Below, in pieces: positions 46,141 to 53,815 of a stretch of DNA of 59,440 nucleotides. The stretch covers positions 1 to 59,440 of the forward strand of contig QCVQ01000006.1 of assembly GCA_003210315.1 (NCBI GenBank), in the 5' to 3' direction. The position numbers and the translations under genes are program-made. This stretch comes from Synechococcus sp. AG-686-F08 (GTDB lineage Bacteria > Cyanobacteriota > Cyanobacteriia > PCC-6307 > Cyanobiaceae). Positions within the stretch are counted from its first letter, which is position 1. Each line of letters opens with the position of its first letter. Under the pieces are notes generated by a model, which was not told the DNA's origin, ran no database searches, and saw only the letters and a list, made by a program, of their open reading frames with translations.

Positions 46141-46509
46141 ATGCTTACCGGATCCGAACTGCTCACCAAGGTCAAAGACCTAGGCGATGTTTCCAAGACA
46201 GATCTCGCCACAGCTTGTGGCTACGTCTCCAAAAAGAAAGACGGAAGCGACCGGGTCAATTTCACAGCCTTTTATGAGGCTCTCCTCAATGCCAAGGGCA
46301 TTGACCTAGGCGGCGGAAACGCTGGCGTTGGTAAAGGCGGACGCAAGCTTTCTTACGTTGCAACAGTTCAAGGAAACGGCAATCTGCTGATCGGCAAGGC
46401 TTATACCGCCATGCTCGATCTCCAAGTTGGTGACGAATTCACAATTAAGCTTGGCAAAAAAGCCATTCGCCTGATTCCTGTTGGTGGTGAGGAAGAAGGC
46501 GACGAGTGA
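46141..46509 (+). CDS. cyAbrB transcriptional regulator
   Basis: A 122-residue DNA-binding protein of the cyanobacterial AbrB family, which tunes carbon/nitrogen balance and other global responses. The N-terminal part (MLTGSELLTKVKDLGDVSKT, ATACGYVSKK, RVNFTAFYEALLNAKG) and the C-terminal AbrB-like domain (LLIGKAYTAMLDLQVGDEFT, IKLGKKAIRLIPV) are both diagnostic. I take ATG 46141; the frame is open upstream to 46111, but that part crosses the promoter. A strong terminator follows. Confidence 0.93.
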   Translation: MLTGSELLTKVKDLGDVSKTDLATACGYVSKKKDGSDRVNFTAFYEALLNAKGIDLGGGNAGVGKGGRKLSYVATVQGNGNLLIGKAYTAMLDLQVGDEFTIKLGKKAIRLIPVGGEEEGDE

Positions 46510-46533
46510 GTCCTTCTCTCTACGATTGAGTTA

Positions 46534-46558
46534 AGCCCCGCCTCCGGCGGGGTTTTTT
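46534..46558 (+). terminator. Rho-independent terminator of cyAbrB
   Basis: CCCCGCC (46536-46542) pairs with GGCGGGG (46546-46552) across a TCC loop, followed by six T residues. It lies about 25 bp after the stop codon. Confidence 0.93.
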
Positions 46559-46615
46559 ATTGCCAAGCACTGACGTGATCAGCCGAGTAGAACGTCAAGA
46601 TGACGTAACAGTGCA

Positions 46616-46840
46616 ATGACCAGGGTTGAAGAAACTGCCATCAACCTCACCGTGCAGTGGCTTCAAAACAATGGATACGAGAACGCCGATGACTATTTGC
46701 AGACCGGCGGAAATCTTGTACAGCTCGCAGAAGATCTCTATCACAAGGAAACACAGGGAGATCTGCAATGTGTTTGGCGAGATCGAAAACGTCGCGATGG
46801 ATTTGCAGGTTCGCTGTATCTTGCGGCGGAATCGATCTAA
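46616..46840 (+). CDS. Hypothetical protein, 74 residues
   Basis: ATG 46616 reads a small soluble protein with TAINLTVQWLQNNGYENADD and LVQLAEDLYHKETQGDLQC. Composition is reasonable for a real gene, but no ribosome site is obvious and no family is recognised. An overlapping frame at 46626 is less protein-like. Confidence 0.48.
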   Translation: MTRVEETAINLTVQWLQNNGYENADDYLQTGGNLVQLAEDLYHKETQGDLQCVWRDRKRRDGFAGSLYLAAESI

Positions 46841-47272
46841 AAGCCCCCTACATCTGCGAGCAAGCCAACCCGCAGAATCGATCAGACAACAGCCAGTGAA
46901 CGGATGGAACAACGTCCCAAATCGGTTCTCATCATGAAGAGATTAAGGAAGAGATCACACAGACTGATAGGTGGCGTCGGTGCTTCTAGTGAACGTTCTA
47001 TTCGTTCACAAATCGATGATGCGCCTCAGCGCGCAAACCAACCTGGCCGTAGTCAATGCTGCCAACAGCTTGGGATTAGCGTGACCACAGCACTTCAAGA
47101 CGTCTGATTGGGTCGAGAGCCTTGTCTAAACTTTTTCAATCACTCGTACTGGCGCTTGATCAGCACCCACAGTCTTGATTCACTCTTGCCAGCTCGATTT
47201 ACAACGCCAGGCGCTACCCACCCAAGCTGAAGTGTCTGTGAACGGAATTGAACATCACGACAAGCAGGTTTC
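46841..47272. other. Intergenic region upstream of the carbonic anhydrase gene
   Basis: About 430 bp. A small frame (46904-47107) is rich in Arg and Ser and unconvincing; a GTG-started 36-codon frame near 46974-47084 contains a short hydrophobic run, also without support. AAGCAGG before the GTG at 47273 is the ribosome site of the next gene. Confidence 0.35.
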
Positions 47273-48013
47273 GTGACGCTCAATCGACGTTCTTTTCTGT
47301 TTCGTAGTGGCCTCAACGCTTTTGGTCTGGCGGCTGCGATGCAGTTGATCAAGCCAGCCAAGGCCGAAGCAGCGTTTCTAGAGGCCAAGGAATCTGCCCG
47401 ATCCTGCCGACCAGACGATTCGCTCACAGCCTTAATCGAGGGAAATGCGCGGTTTGCGGCAGCTTGGCAAGCCAAGAACACGGCGACGAGTTTGAACGAA
47501 CGTGCACAAGTGATGTCCAACCTTTGGTTAGACAATTGCTTCCTTCCGGCAAGCGTCCTCGAAGACTCTCAATCCCCTTGGGCTTCTATCCTCAGCTGTG
47601 CTGACTCCAGAGTGGCTCCGGAGTGGATTTTTGATGCTGCTGCTGGTGATTTGTTTGTCGTCCGCAGTGCAGGGAACACGCCTTTTAACGAAGGAATTGC
47701 CTCTCTCGAGTTTGGCGTTGCGGTCTTAAAAACCCCTTTGATTTTGGTCTTAGGGCACAGCAATTGTGGCGCTGTCAAAGCAGCTCGATCGACTGATTCA
47801 CTCACACCCCTGTTCGATCAGCTGATCATGCCGATTCGAGCCAACTTGGTCGCGAAAGACAGTTTAGAGAATGCCGTCAAAAATAATGCCAGTGCGACCG
47901 CTCAACAGCTCATCGCTCGCAGCGATGTTTTAGCCAAGGCAGTTGAGATGGGAAATCTACAGATCGTGGCAGGATACTTCGACATTGCCTCTGGCAAAGT
48001 CTCCATCGTCTGA
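47273..48013 (+). CDS. Exported beta-carbonic anhydrase
   Basis: Interconverts CO2 and bicarbonate. The 246-residue protein starts with a twin-arginine-type signal (NRRSFLFRSG, hydrophobic stretch, cleavage likely after AKA-E or AEA near residue 34). Zinc ligands and the Asp-Arg dyad of beta-class enzymes are complete: CADSR (Cys109, Asp111, Arg113) and HSNCG (His162, Cys165). Export in folded form through Tat fits a metalloenzyme loaded in the cytosol. It would work in the periplasm, unlike carboxysomal enzymes. Confidence 0.93.
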   Translation: MTLNRRSFLFRSGLNAFGLAAAMQLIKPAKAEAAFLEAKESARSCRPDDSLTALIEGNARFAAAWQAKNTATSLNERAQVMSNLWLDNCFLPASVLEDSQSPWASILSCADSRVAPEWIFDAAAGDLFVVRSAGNTPFNEGIASLEFGVAVLKTPLILVLGHSNCGAVKAARSTDSLTPLFDQLIMPIRANLVAKDSLENAVKNNASATAQQLIARSDVLAKAVEMGNLQIVAGYFDIASGKVSIV

Positions 48014-48372
48014 GTTTGGATAAGGCACAATGCTATTGGCATTGTTGTGATGGGTCCTAGAGCATGAGCTGGATCAGAGCAACCGCTTAAATGCATCTTT
48101 TCAGCAGCCAAACAAGAAGGATCAAGATTGATCCCAGCTCTCCACTTCAATGTTCCATACAGGCTTTACCGTGCACCAGGAAGGCCAGTAGGCGGGAGTG
48201 AGGCCATCGAGGAGTGGGCGCTTAATTCTTGATTAGATCCTTTCAATCGCCCATGCAACCTGGTTACGGAGGCCAGTCCGTATCTCACCCTGCCCCAAGA
48301 CCTGATTTGAATTAGACCGAAACACCACTACCCCTAAGCCAGGATCAAGAACGGAAGTGCTAACTGCACTGA
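48014..48372. other. Intergenic region with one hairpin
   Basis: About 360 bp. CAATGC (48028-48033) pairs with GCATTG (48039-48044) just after the carbonic anhydrase gene; no T run follows, so termination is uncertain. A minus-strand frame (48233-48439) continues past the next small gene in another frame and is not convincing. Confidence 0.35.
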
Positions 48373-48594
48373 TTATTGAGCCCAATGCACCGAGCATTGA
48401 AACCGATAAGTAAATGCACCAACTCCAATTTCTTTGCAAGTGGTATCTACAACTGCCGCCCCCTTAGGGACACTTCGCATCGCTTGAGCCGTAGCCATCT
48501 GTTCGTTAACCCCCTGTGCGGTCGAGGTGCCCTTCTCAGCAGCAGCCACTGGTATTGCCAACAGCAGAGAAACACAAAAGAAAACGGCTCTCAT
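48373..48594 (-). CDS. Small secreted protein, 73 residues
   Basis: A clear signal peptide (MRAVFFCVSLLLAIPVAAA, cleavage before EKG) is followed by about 54 residues with two Cys that could pair (DTTCKEIG and RFQCSVHW). No family recognised. GAAAG lies just before the ATG. It is likely a small periplasmic protein. Confidence 0.65.
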   Translation of the reverse strand: MRAVFFCVSLLLAIPVAAAEKGTSTAQGVNEQMATAQAMRSVPKGAAVVDTTCKEIGVGAFTYRFQCSVHWAQ

Positions 48595-48889
48595 CTTTCA
48601 ATTCAGCGTGTTAAAAACGTTTTGAACAAGAAATTGGCAACAAGACCGCCGTTGTTCAGCGCTTTCTTTCAATCTCCCAGGTCTGAAGATGCTTGTCGGC
48701 ATACGCATTGAGCTGCTTCAGCCAGGTTTTGATCTTTTTCATCAGCCTATTTATTGGTATCGCAAAGTTACCTCAAGCATCACCCCCTCCATCCCAGCCT
48801 TACAACGCAAGCCCCAATCAAATTGCGGGAATGACTCGACGCCCGATACAACCTAAGGATCACTGCATCGCGTTCTGCGAAGCACGCTC

Positions 48890-49498
48890 ATGAATAAACA
48901 GGAACTGAGGTCTGAATACCGCCGTGTGCGCCACGCGCTGATGCCAGGGCTGAATGCCTCAATACTCCAAAGCGTGCTCGCCTATCTGCGCGCTCAGGCA
49001 CCTCCGCACCGCCAAGGACACCGCAAAGGAGCGATCGGAATCACCTGGCCCCTTCAGGGGGAACCCGATCTACGCCTGTTGGCCGAACTTCAGCCTGCCG
49101 TCCTAGCCCTGCCTGCAACGGCAAAGGACTACAGCGTCACTTATCACCATTGGAAGGACGCCCCATCGCCAACAGAGCTTCGCGCTGATGCCTTTTCCAT
49201 TCCTGCCCCACTCTCATCACCAGCCTTAAAACCGGCTGAAATAGCCCTCTTGCTCATTCCCGCCCTTGCGGTCGATCAACACGGCATACGCCTTGGCTAC
49301 GGAGGTGGCTGTTATGACCGCTTGCTCAGCCAGCCGGGGTGGTCAACGCTGCCGACCTTCGCAGTACTTCCAGAGGCGTGCCTACATCCCACCTTGCTGC
49401 CGGCAGAACCCTGGGATCGGCCTTTGGATGGTTGGATTACGGAGCGGGGCTGCAGCTTGCGTAGGGCTAGCCAGCAGAGCGAATGTTCTGCAAGATGA
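48890..49498 (+). CDS. 5-Formyltetrahydrofolate cyclo-ligase
   Basis: ATP-dependent conversion of 5-formyl-THF to methenyl-THF, recycling the folate store. The 202-residue protein has KQELRSEYRRVRHAL at its N-terminus, ITWPLQGEPDLR, and the ligase signature LGYGGGCYDRLL with RLD-type loops after it. It complements folD in the same window, although the two genes are not linked. Confidence 0.9.
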   Translation: MNKQELRSEYRRVRHALMPGLNASILQSVLAYLRAQAPPHRQGHRKGAIGITWPLQGEPDLRLLAELQPAVLALPATAKDYSVTYHHWKDAPSPTELRADAFSIPAPLSSPALKPAEIALLLIPALAVDQHGIRLGYGGGCYDRLLSQPGWSTLPTFAVLPEACLHPTLLPAEPWDRPLDGWITERGCSLRRASQQSECSAR

Positions 49499-49519
49499 AA
49501 TCCTCGACAGCCTGCTGCC

Positions 49520-49996
49520 ATGTCCGTGATTTCACGCCACCTGCTGGTCACATGCACCGCCATCGGTCTGGGCTTCATGGCTGGACAGCAGGCCCAGGCC
49601 CATGGGATCGAAAGCTCACTGCGCTATCTCGATGGCCAATTAGAGCTGAGCAGCAGCTTTTCCACAGGTGAACCGGTTGAGGGTGCCGCAGTGCGTCTGC
49701 TCAATGCAGATGGAACCCCTGGAGATGAACTCGGTGAGATCGGAGCCAATGGCCAACTGGTCTTGACGCTCCCAGACGTTGTAGAAGGCGTTTTGGACTT
49801 GCAAGTGGATGGTGGCCCCGGACATCGCGACTATTTGGAATTACCGATCCGCCAGGGCAGTGTCTTGCTGGACGAAGTCGTGCAAACGCGCACCCAATCC
49901 CCGGTGTTCAAGCATTTGGCCTGGCTGGGGGCACCTGCCCTGCTCGGACTTGTGGGCCTGATGGTTAAGGTGCGCCAACCCAGCCTGAATCGCTGA
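49520..49996 (+). CDS. Exported, C-terminally anchored protein with N-terminal His after cleavage
   Basis: A 158-residue protein with a signal peptide (cleavage expected in AQA-HGIESS near residue 27), a beta-rich domain (ELSSSFSTGEPVEGAAVRLL, VLDLQVDGG) and a C-terminal span (HLAWLGAPALLGLVGLMVKV). A mature N-terminus starting His-Gly, plus this topology, recalls small accessory subunits of metal uptake systems (NikL/CbiL-like) and copper-binding domains. This is a resemblance only; no transporter gene lies nearby. It is followed by sufE after 8 bp. Confidence 0.65.
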   Translation: MSVISRHLLVTCTAIGLGFMAGQQAQAHGIESSLRYLDGQLELSSSFSTGEPVEGAAVRLLNADGTPGDELGEIGANGQLVLTLPDVVEGVLDLQVDGGPGHRDYLELPIRQGSVLLDEVVQTRTQSPVFKHLAWLGAPALLGLVGLMVKVRQPSLNR

Positions 49997-50004
49997 ATTC
50001 GTCC

Positions 50005-50466
50005 ATGGCAGACCCTTGCTGCTCTTCAAGTCACTACGGAAGCGAGGCACTCGACCGCCTGGCAGAGCGACTTAGCGGCACGCCAGACCCACGAAAGCGC
50101 TACGAATACGTGCTGTGGTTGGCCAAAAAGCTGCCTGCAATGCCAGCCGAATTACAAACCGAAGACCGCAAGGTTCAAGGTTGCGTGTCTCAGGTGTTTA
50201 TCCACGCCGCTCTCCAAAATAACCACGTGTGTTGGCAGGGAGAGTCGGACGCCTTAATCACCAAAGGACTACTCGCCTTATTGATCAAAGGGATGAGTGA
50301 TCTCACCCCTGATCAAGTCTTGGCGGTGAACCCTGCCTTCATTGCCGCTACTGGCCTGCAAGCAAGCCTGACCCCTTCGAGGGCCAACGGCTTTCTCAAT
50401 ATTTTGCGGGCGATGCAATCCCAGGCTCTTGCCTTAAAAAACACCGATGTCGCGATGGATTCATAG
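50005..50466 (+). CDS. sufE: SufE, sulfur acceptor for Fe-S cluster assembly
   Basis: Takes persulfide sulfur from cysteine desulfurase SufS and passes it to the SufBCD scaffold. The 153-residue protein has YEYVLWLAKKLPAMP, the sulfur-accepting Cys60 in KVQGCVSQVF, and LIKGMSDLTPDQVLAVNP, ending with SRANGFLNILRAM. The N-terminal CCSSSHYG adds extra Cys of unknown use. Length and motifs are normal. Confidence 0.93.
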   Translation: MADPCCSSSHYGSEALDRLAERLSGTPDPRKRYEYVLWLAKKLPAMPAELQTEDRKVQGCVSQVFIHAALQNNHVCWQGESDALITKGLLALLIKGMSDLTPDQVLAVNPAFIAATGLQASLTPSRANGFLNILRAMQSQALALKNTDVAMDS

Positions 50467-50502
50467 AGTCAGCTGATTAGCGACGCAAACGGAACCTGTC
50501 CA

Positions 50503-51819
50503 ATGTCCACCCGGATCGGAATCGGCCTTCTCGGTCTCGGCACTGTGGGTGCCGGAGTGGCAAGCATTCTCCAGACACCAGAAGGCAGACATCCTCTGAT
50601 CGCTGATCTGGATTTGGTGCGGGTGGCGGTGAGAGATCGAAACCGCCCACGGCCCATCGCTCTGGACGAAAACATTCTCACCACATCTCCTGAAGCCGTC
50701 GTCGACGATCCGGCGGTGGACGTTGTGGTGGAAGTGATGGGAGGCATCGAGCCAGCACGCACTCTGATCATGCGCGCGATTTCAGCTGGGAAGTCGGTGG
50801 TCACCGCGAACAAATCTGTGATCGCTAGGCATGGCGAAGAAATTGCCTCAGCCGCCGCGGCAGCAGGCGTCTACGTGCTGATTGAAGCCGCAGTTGGCGG
50901 CGGGATACCGATTATTGAGCCTCTCAAGCAATCGCTCGGCAGCAACCGCATTCAGCGTGTTAGCGGGATTATCAATGGAACCACCAATTACATCCTGAGT
51001 CGGATGGCTGACGAGGGTGCGGATTACAACGCTGTCTTGCGTGACGCCCAGGATCTTGGTTACGCCGAAGCGGACCCAGCTGCAGATGTTGAAGGACTGG
51101 ATGCTGCCGACAAAATCGCCATTTTGTCTGGATTGGCCTTCGGCGGGCCCATTGATCGCAACGGCATCTACACGGCAGGGATCAGCACGTTGCAAAGCAG
51201 AGACGTGGATTACGCCACGCAGTTGGGCTATGGCGTGAAGCTGCTCGCCGTAGCCGAAAGCATGGAGCCCGACCCCAGCCACCCCACATCCCTTCCCCTG
51301 GCGGTCAGCGTTCAACCCACCCTGGTCCCCAATGACCATCCCCTCGCGGGAGTGAATGGGGTGAACAACGCCATTTTGGTTGAGGGGGATCCGATCGGAA
51401 GGGTGATGTTTTACGGACCCGGCGCCGGATCAGGCCCCACCGCTTCGGCCGTGGTGGCCGACATCCTCAACATCGCTGGAATTCGCCAACTCAAACCAGC
51501 AGATGGCAATTTGGACCCTCTGCTCGCAGCCTCCAGCTGGCGCGCTTGCCACCTAGCGAACACGGAGCAGACCAGTCAACGAAATTATGTGCGTTTCAAA
51601 ACAGAAAATGCACCGGGTGTGATCGGTCGCATTGGCAGCTGCTTCGGCGACCACAACGTCTCAATTCAATCGATCGTTCAGCTCGAAGCCGGTGACGCAG
51701 GAGCTGAAATCGTTGTAATCACCCACGTTGTGGTCAATGCGCAAATGAGGGCAGCGCTTGAAGCGATTCATGCCCTTCCCGGGGTCCTGAGCCTGGATGC
51801 CCATCTCGGCTGCCTTTGA
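50503..51819 (+). CDS. hom: Homoserine dehydrogenase with C-terminal ACT domain
   Basis: Reduces aspartate semialdehyde to homoserine for threonine, methionine and isoleucine. The 438 residues include the NAD(P) fold GLLGLGTVGAGVASIL (about 7-22), VVTANKSVIARHG, IEAAVGGGIPII, SGIINGTTNYILSRM with the catalytic region, and GYAEADPAADVEGLDAA. A C-terminal ACT domain (APGVIGRIGSCFGDHNVSIQ) provides feedback control by threonine. Full length, with the gene set 36 bp after sufE. Confidence 0.96.
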   Translation: MSTRIGIGLLGLGTVGAGVASILQTPEGRHPLIADLDLVRVAVRDRNRPRPIALDENILTTSPEAVVDDPAVDVVVEVMGGIEPARTLIMRAISAGKSVVTANKSVIARHGEEIASAAAAAGVYVLIEAAVGGGIPIIEPLKQSLGSNRIQRVSGIINGTTNYILSRMADEGADYNAVLRDAQDLGYAEADPAADVEGLDAADKIAILSGLAFGGPIDRNGIYTAGISTLQSRDVDYATQLGYGVKLLAVAESMEPDPSHPTSLPLAVSVQPTLVPNDHPLAGVNGVNNAILVEGDPIGRVMFYGPGAGSGPTASAVVADILNIAGIRQLKPADGNLDPLLAASSWRACHLANTEQTSQRNYVRFKTENAPGVIGRIGSCFGDHNVSIQSIVQLEAGDAGAEIVVITHVVVNAQMRAALEAIHALPGVLSLDAHLGCL

Positions 51820-51892
51820 TCAGGCCTAGATCCTTCACCCTCCCTCTGGCGTTCAAGCCCCTAGATGAGGCAAAGTTGTAAGAACTATCACA

Positions 51893-51922
51893 GAGCAAAT
51901 CTGCATTTGCAGATCTGTGCTC
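51893..51922 (+). promoter_or_regulatory. Strong hairpin just upstream of the next start codon
   Basis: GAGCA and ATCTGCA (51893-51897, 51899-51905) pair with TGCAGAT and TGCTC (51908-51914, 51918-51922), interrupted by a small asymmetric bulge, with a two-base loop TT. It ends ten bases before the ATG at 51933, occupying the ribosome-binding region, and is not followed by T residues. Confidence 0.5.
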
Positions 51923-51932
51923 TTAACCGTTC

Positions 51933-52178
51933 ATGTCGAACGAACTGACACTGGCCTACGAATCACACTGCGATCAGCAGAGTTCTCGGCCTGTCATGAC
52001 GCTTCATCAAGGTGACTGCATCAAGCTCCGTTCAGGCGAAGGGCCGTTCCAAGTCATCGGGATTGATGACGACCATGACCGTTGTTGGATCCGCCAATGG
52101 CCTCTCGATCCCCATGGTTGTCCCGTGTTTGAAGTCGCTCTTGAACAGATTTCAAGCCCTACAGAAGTGTTCGAGTAA
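51933..52178 (+). CDS. Conserved-type hypothetical protein, 81 residues
   Basis: A small acidic protein likely folding as a beta barrel: MTLHQGDCIKLRSGEGPFQV, IDDDHDRCWIRQWPLD, VFEVALEQIS. Such short cyanobacterial proteins are unassigned. An internal Met at residue 22 could be an alternative start. The hairpin before the ATG and the lack of a Shine-Dalgarno sequence suggest control at translation. Confidence 0.75.
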   Translation: MSNELTLAYESHCDQQSSRPVMTLHQGDCIKLRSGEGPFQVIGIDDDHDRCWIRQWPLDPHGCPVFEVALEQISSPTEVFE

Positions 52179-52204
52179 CAACGCCAGAGCCCTCAGGACG
52201 TTGA

Positions 52205-53815
52205 ATGGCGGTTGATCTCAAGAATCGCTGCGTGACTGATCGCCGTCGCTCCCGCCTTCAGGCCAGCGTGTTGATCGGCTTGGCCCTTGCTTTCAGCCAA
52301 AGCGCCTGCAAACCCAAACGCCAGAGCGAGCGACTCACGGTGGCCAGCGCCGGGCGCATCTCCTCCCTTGATCCAGCACTGGCGAGCACGACAGGGGTCT
52401 TGCAAGTTTTGAGCGCCCTTGGCGACACGCTTTACATCCGAGGCACCAACGGAAAGCTTCAGCCCCAATTGGCCGCATCCAAGCCTCAGCTCAGTGATGA
52501 CGGTCTCAGCCTGACCATTCCTCTACGCCGCGATGTGCTGTTCCACGACGGCACTCGCTTTGACGCAGAGGCGATGGCCTTCAGCTTGAATCGCTTCCTT
52601 CGAATCGGCTCCCAGCGCTATTTGCTGAGCGATCGCATCGCAGCAATTGAAACGCCCAACACCTTCGAGATCCGCCTGCGCCTGAAGCACCCCTCCAGCT
52701 CGTTCGAAAGCCTGCTGACCTCCCCCTATCTCACCCCCGTCTCCCCAAAGGCCTACGCCGACCATGCCGATCGCTTCCTGAATGATCGATTTGTAGGAAC
52801 AGGCCCCTACACCCTCAACAGCTTTCGCAACACCCAACAACGCCTTCTCCCCTTCCGCAACTACTGGGGAACCCCTCCAAACAATGTGGGGCTCGACCTC
52901 ATCAATCTCAGCAATTCCACAGCACTGTTTGGAGCCCTCATCAGCGGTGAAGTGGATGTACTGCTCTCCAACTCCATTGATGAAGATCAAAAACGAGCCT
53001 TGAGCGAACGCGCTGATAAAAACTTGCTGCGCGAAAGCAAAGGTCCGGCTACAAACATCACATTTGTGACCCTGCGCACCAACAGACCGCCGCTGCAAAG
53101 CCAAACCGTGCGTCGGGCCCTCGCCCACAGCATTGATCGCCGGCTGATCAGCGCCCGCGTCAGCTACTCCCAAAGAGAGCCATTGCGATCCCTTATTCCC
53201 CCAGGTTTACGAGGAGGCAAAACCGAACCCTGGCCCACCTACAACCTCAACACAGCCCGCAAGTTGTTTCAACAAGCTGGCTACTGCTCAGGGCGTCGGC
53301 TGCAACTGCCCTTCACGTTCCGCACCAACGTTCCCTCGGATCGTTTGATGGCTCTCACCTGGCAAGCTCAGCTGAAGCGGGATCTGCCCGACTGCGTCCA
53401 AATGACCCTCAACGGCGTGGAGTCAACCACGGTGTACGAACAGCTCAGCAAAGGAGCATTCGAAGCGGTGATTCTCGACTGGGGTGGCTCCTACCCGGAT
53501 CCTGAGGCTTACATCAGCCCTTTACTCAGTTGCAAGCTCTCGGAAGGGAACATCTGCGAGAAGGGTGAGGCCGTGGATGGCGGCACGTTCTGGGCCGCAC
53601 CAGGGCTTCAAACAGCGCTACGCCGCAGCGACAGCCTTCAGGGCAAGGCACGTTTAAAGGAGCTGGCAACCGTGGATGCAATGGCAGCAGAAGGAGCTCC
53701 TTACATCCCGGTCTGGTTTGTGGCTCCAAAAGCCTGGGCTCAACTTCGTTTGAACCCTCCCATTTTTAATGGCAACGGACTCGTCAATCTGGCCCAACTC
53801 GGGGAGAGACGCTAA
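52205..53815 (+). CDS. Peptide/nickel-type ABC transporter substrate-binding lipoprotein
   Basis: A 536-residue family 5 solute-binding protein (DppA/OppA/NikA group). The N-terminus has a lipoprotein-like signal (LIGLALAFSQSAC, acylated Cys near 37). Typical segments are SSLDPALASTTGVLQVLSAL, YLTPVSPKAY, FVGTGPYTL and VDVLLSNSIDEDQKR, and a C-terminal YIPVWF. Ligand class cannot be fixed; oligopeptides or metal chelates are usual. Its stop codon overlaps the start of the permease. Confidence 0.9.
   Translation: MAVDLKNRCVTDRRRSRLQASVLIGLALAFSQSACKPKRQSERLTVASAGRISSLDPALASTTGVLQVLSALGDTLYIRGTNGKLQPQLAASKPQLSDDGLSLTIPLRRDVLFHDGTRFDAEAMAFSLNRFLRIGSQRYLLSDRIAAIETPNTFEIRLRLKHPSSSFESLLTSPYLTPVSPKAYADHADRFLNDRFVGTGPYTLNSFRNTQQRLLPFRNYWGTPPNNVGLDLINLSNSTALFGALISGEVDVLLSNSIDEDQKRALSERADKNLLRESKGPATNITFVTLRTNRPPLQSQTVRRALAHSIDRRLISARVSYSQREPLRSLIPPGLRGGKTEPWPTYNLNTARKLFQQAGYCSGRRLQLPFTFRTNVPSDRLMALTWQAQLKRDLPDCVQMTLNGVESTTVYEQLSKGAFEAVILDWGGSYPDPEAYISPLLSCKLSEGNICEKGEAVDGGTFWAAPGLQTALRRSDSLQGKARLKELATVDAMAAEGAPYIPVWFVAPKAWAQLRLNPPIFNGNGLVNLAQLGERR

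Noticed and set aside
46904-47107. Arg/Ser-rich 67-residue frame
   Set aside because: Composition is unlike a folded protein; no ribosome site and no family.
40113-47272. Prophage or integrative element
   Set aside because: No integrase, phage structural gene, terminase, IS-type inverted repeats or tRNA boundary was found, only a base-composition shift.
48233-48439. Minus-strand frame continuing after the 73-residue secreted protein
   Set aside because: It overlaps that gene in another frame; the secreted protein has a natural end at its own stop, so a frameshift is not needed.
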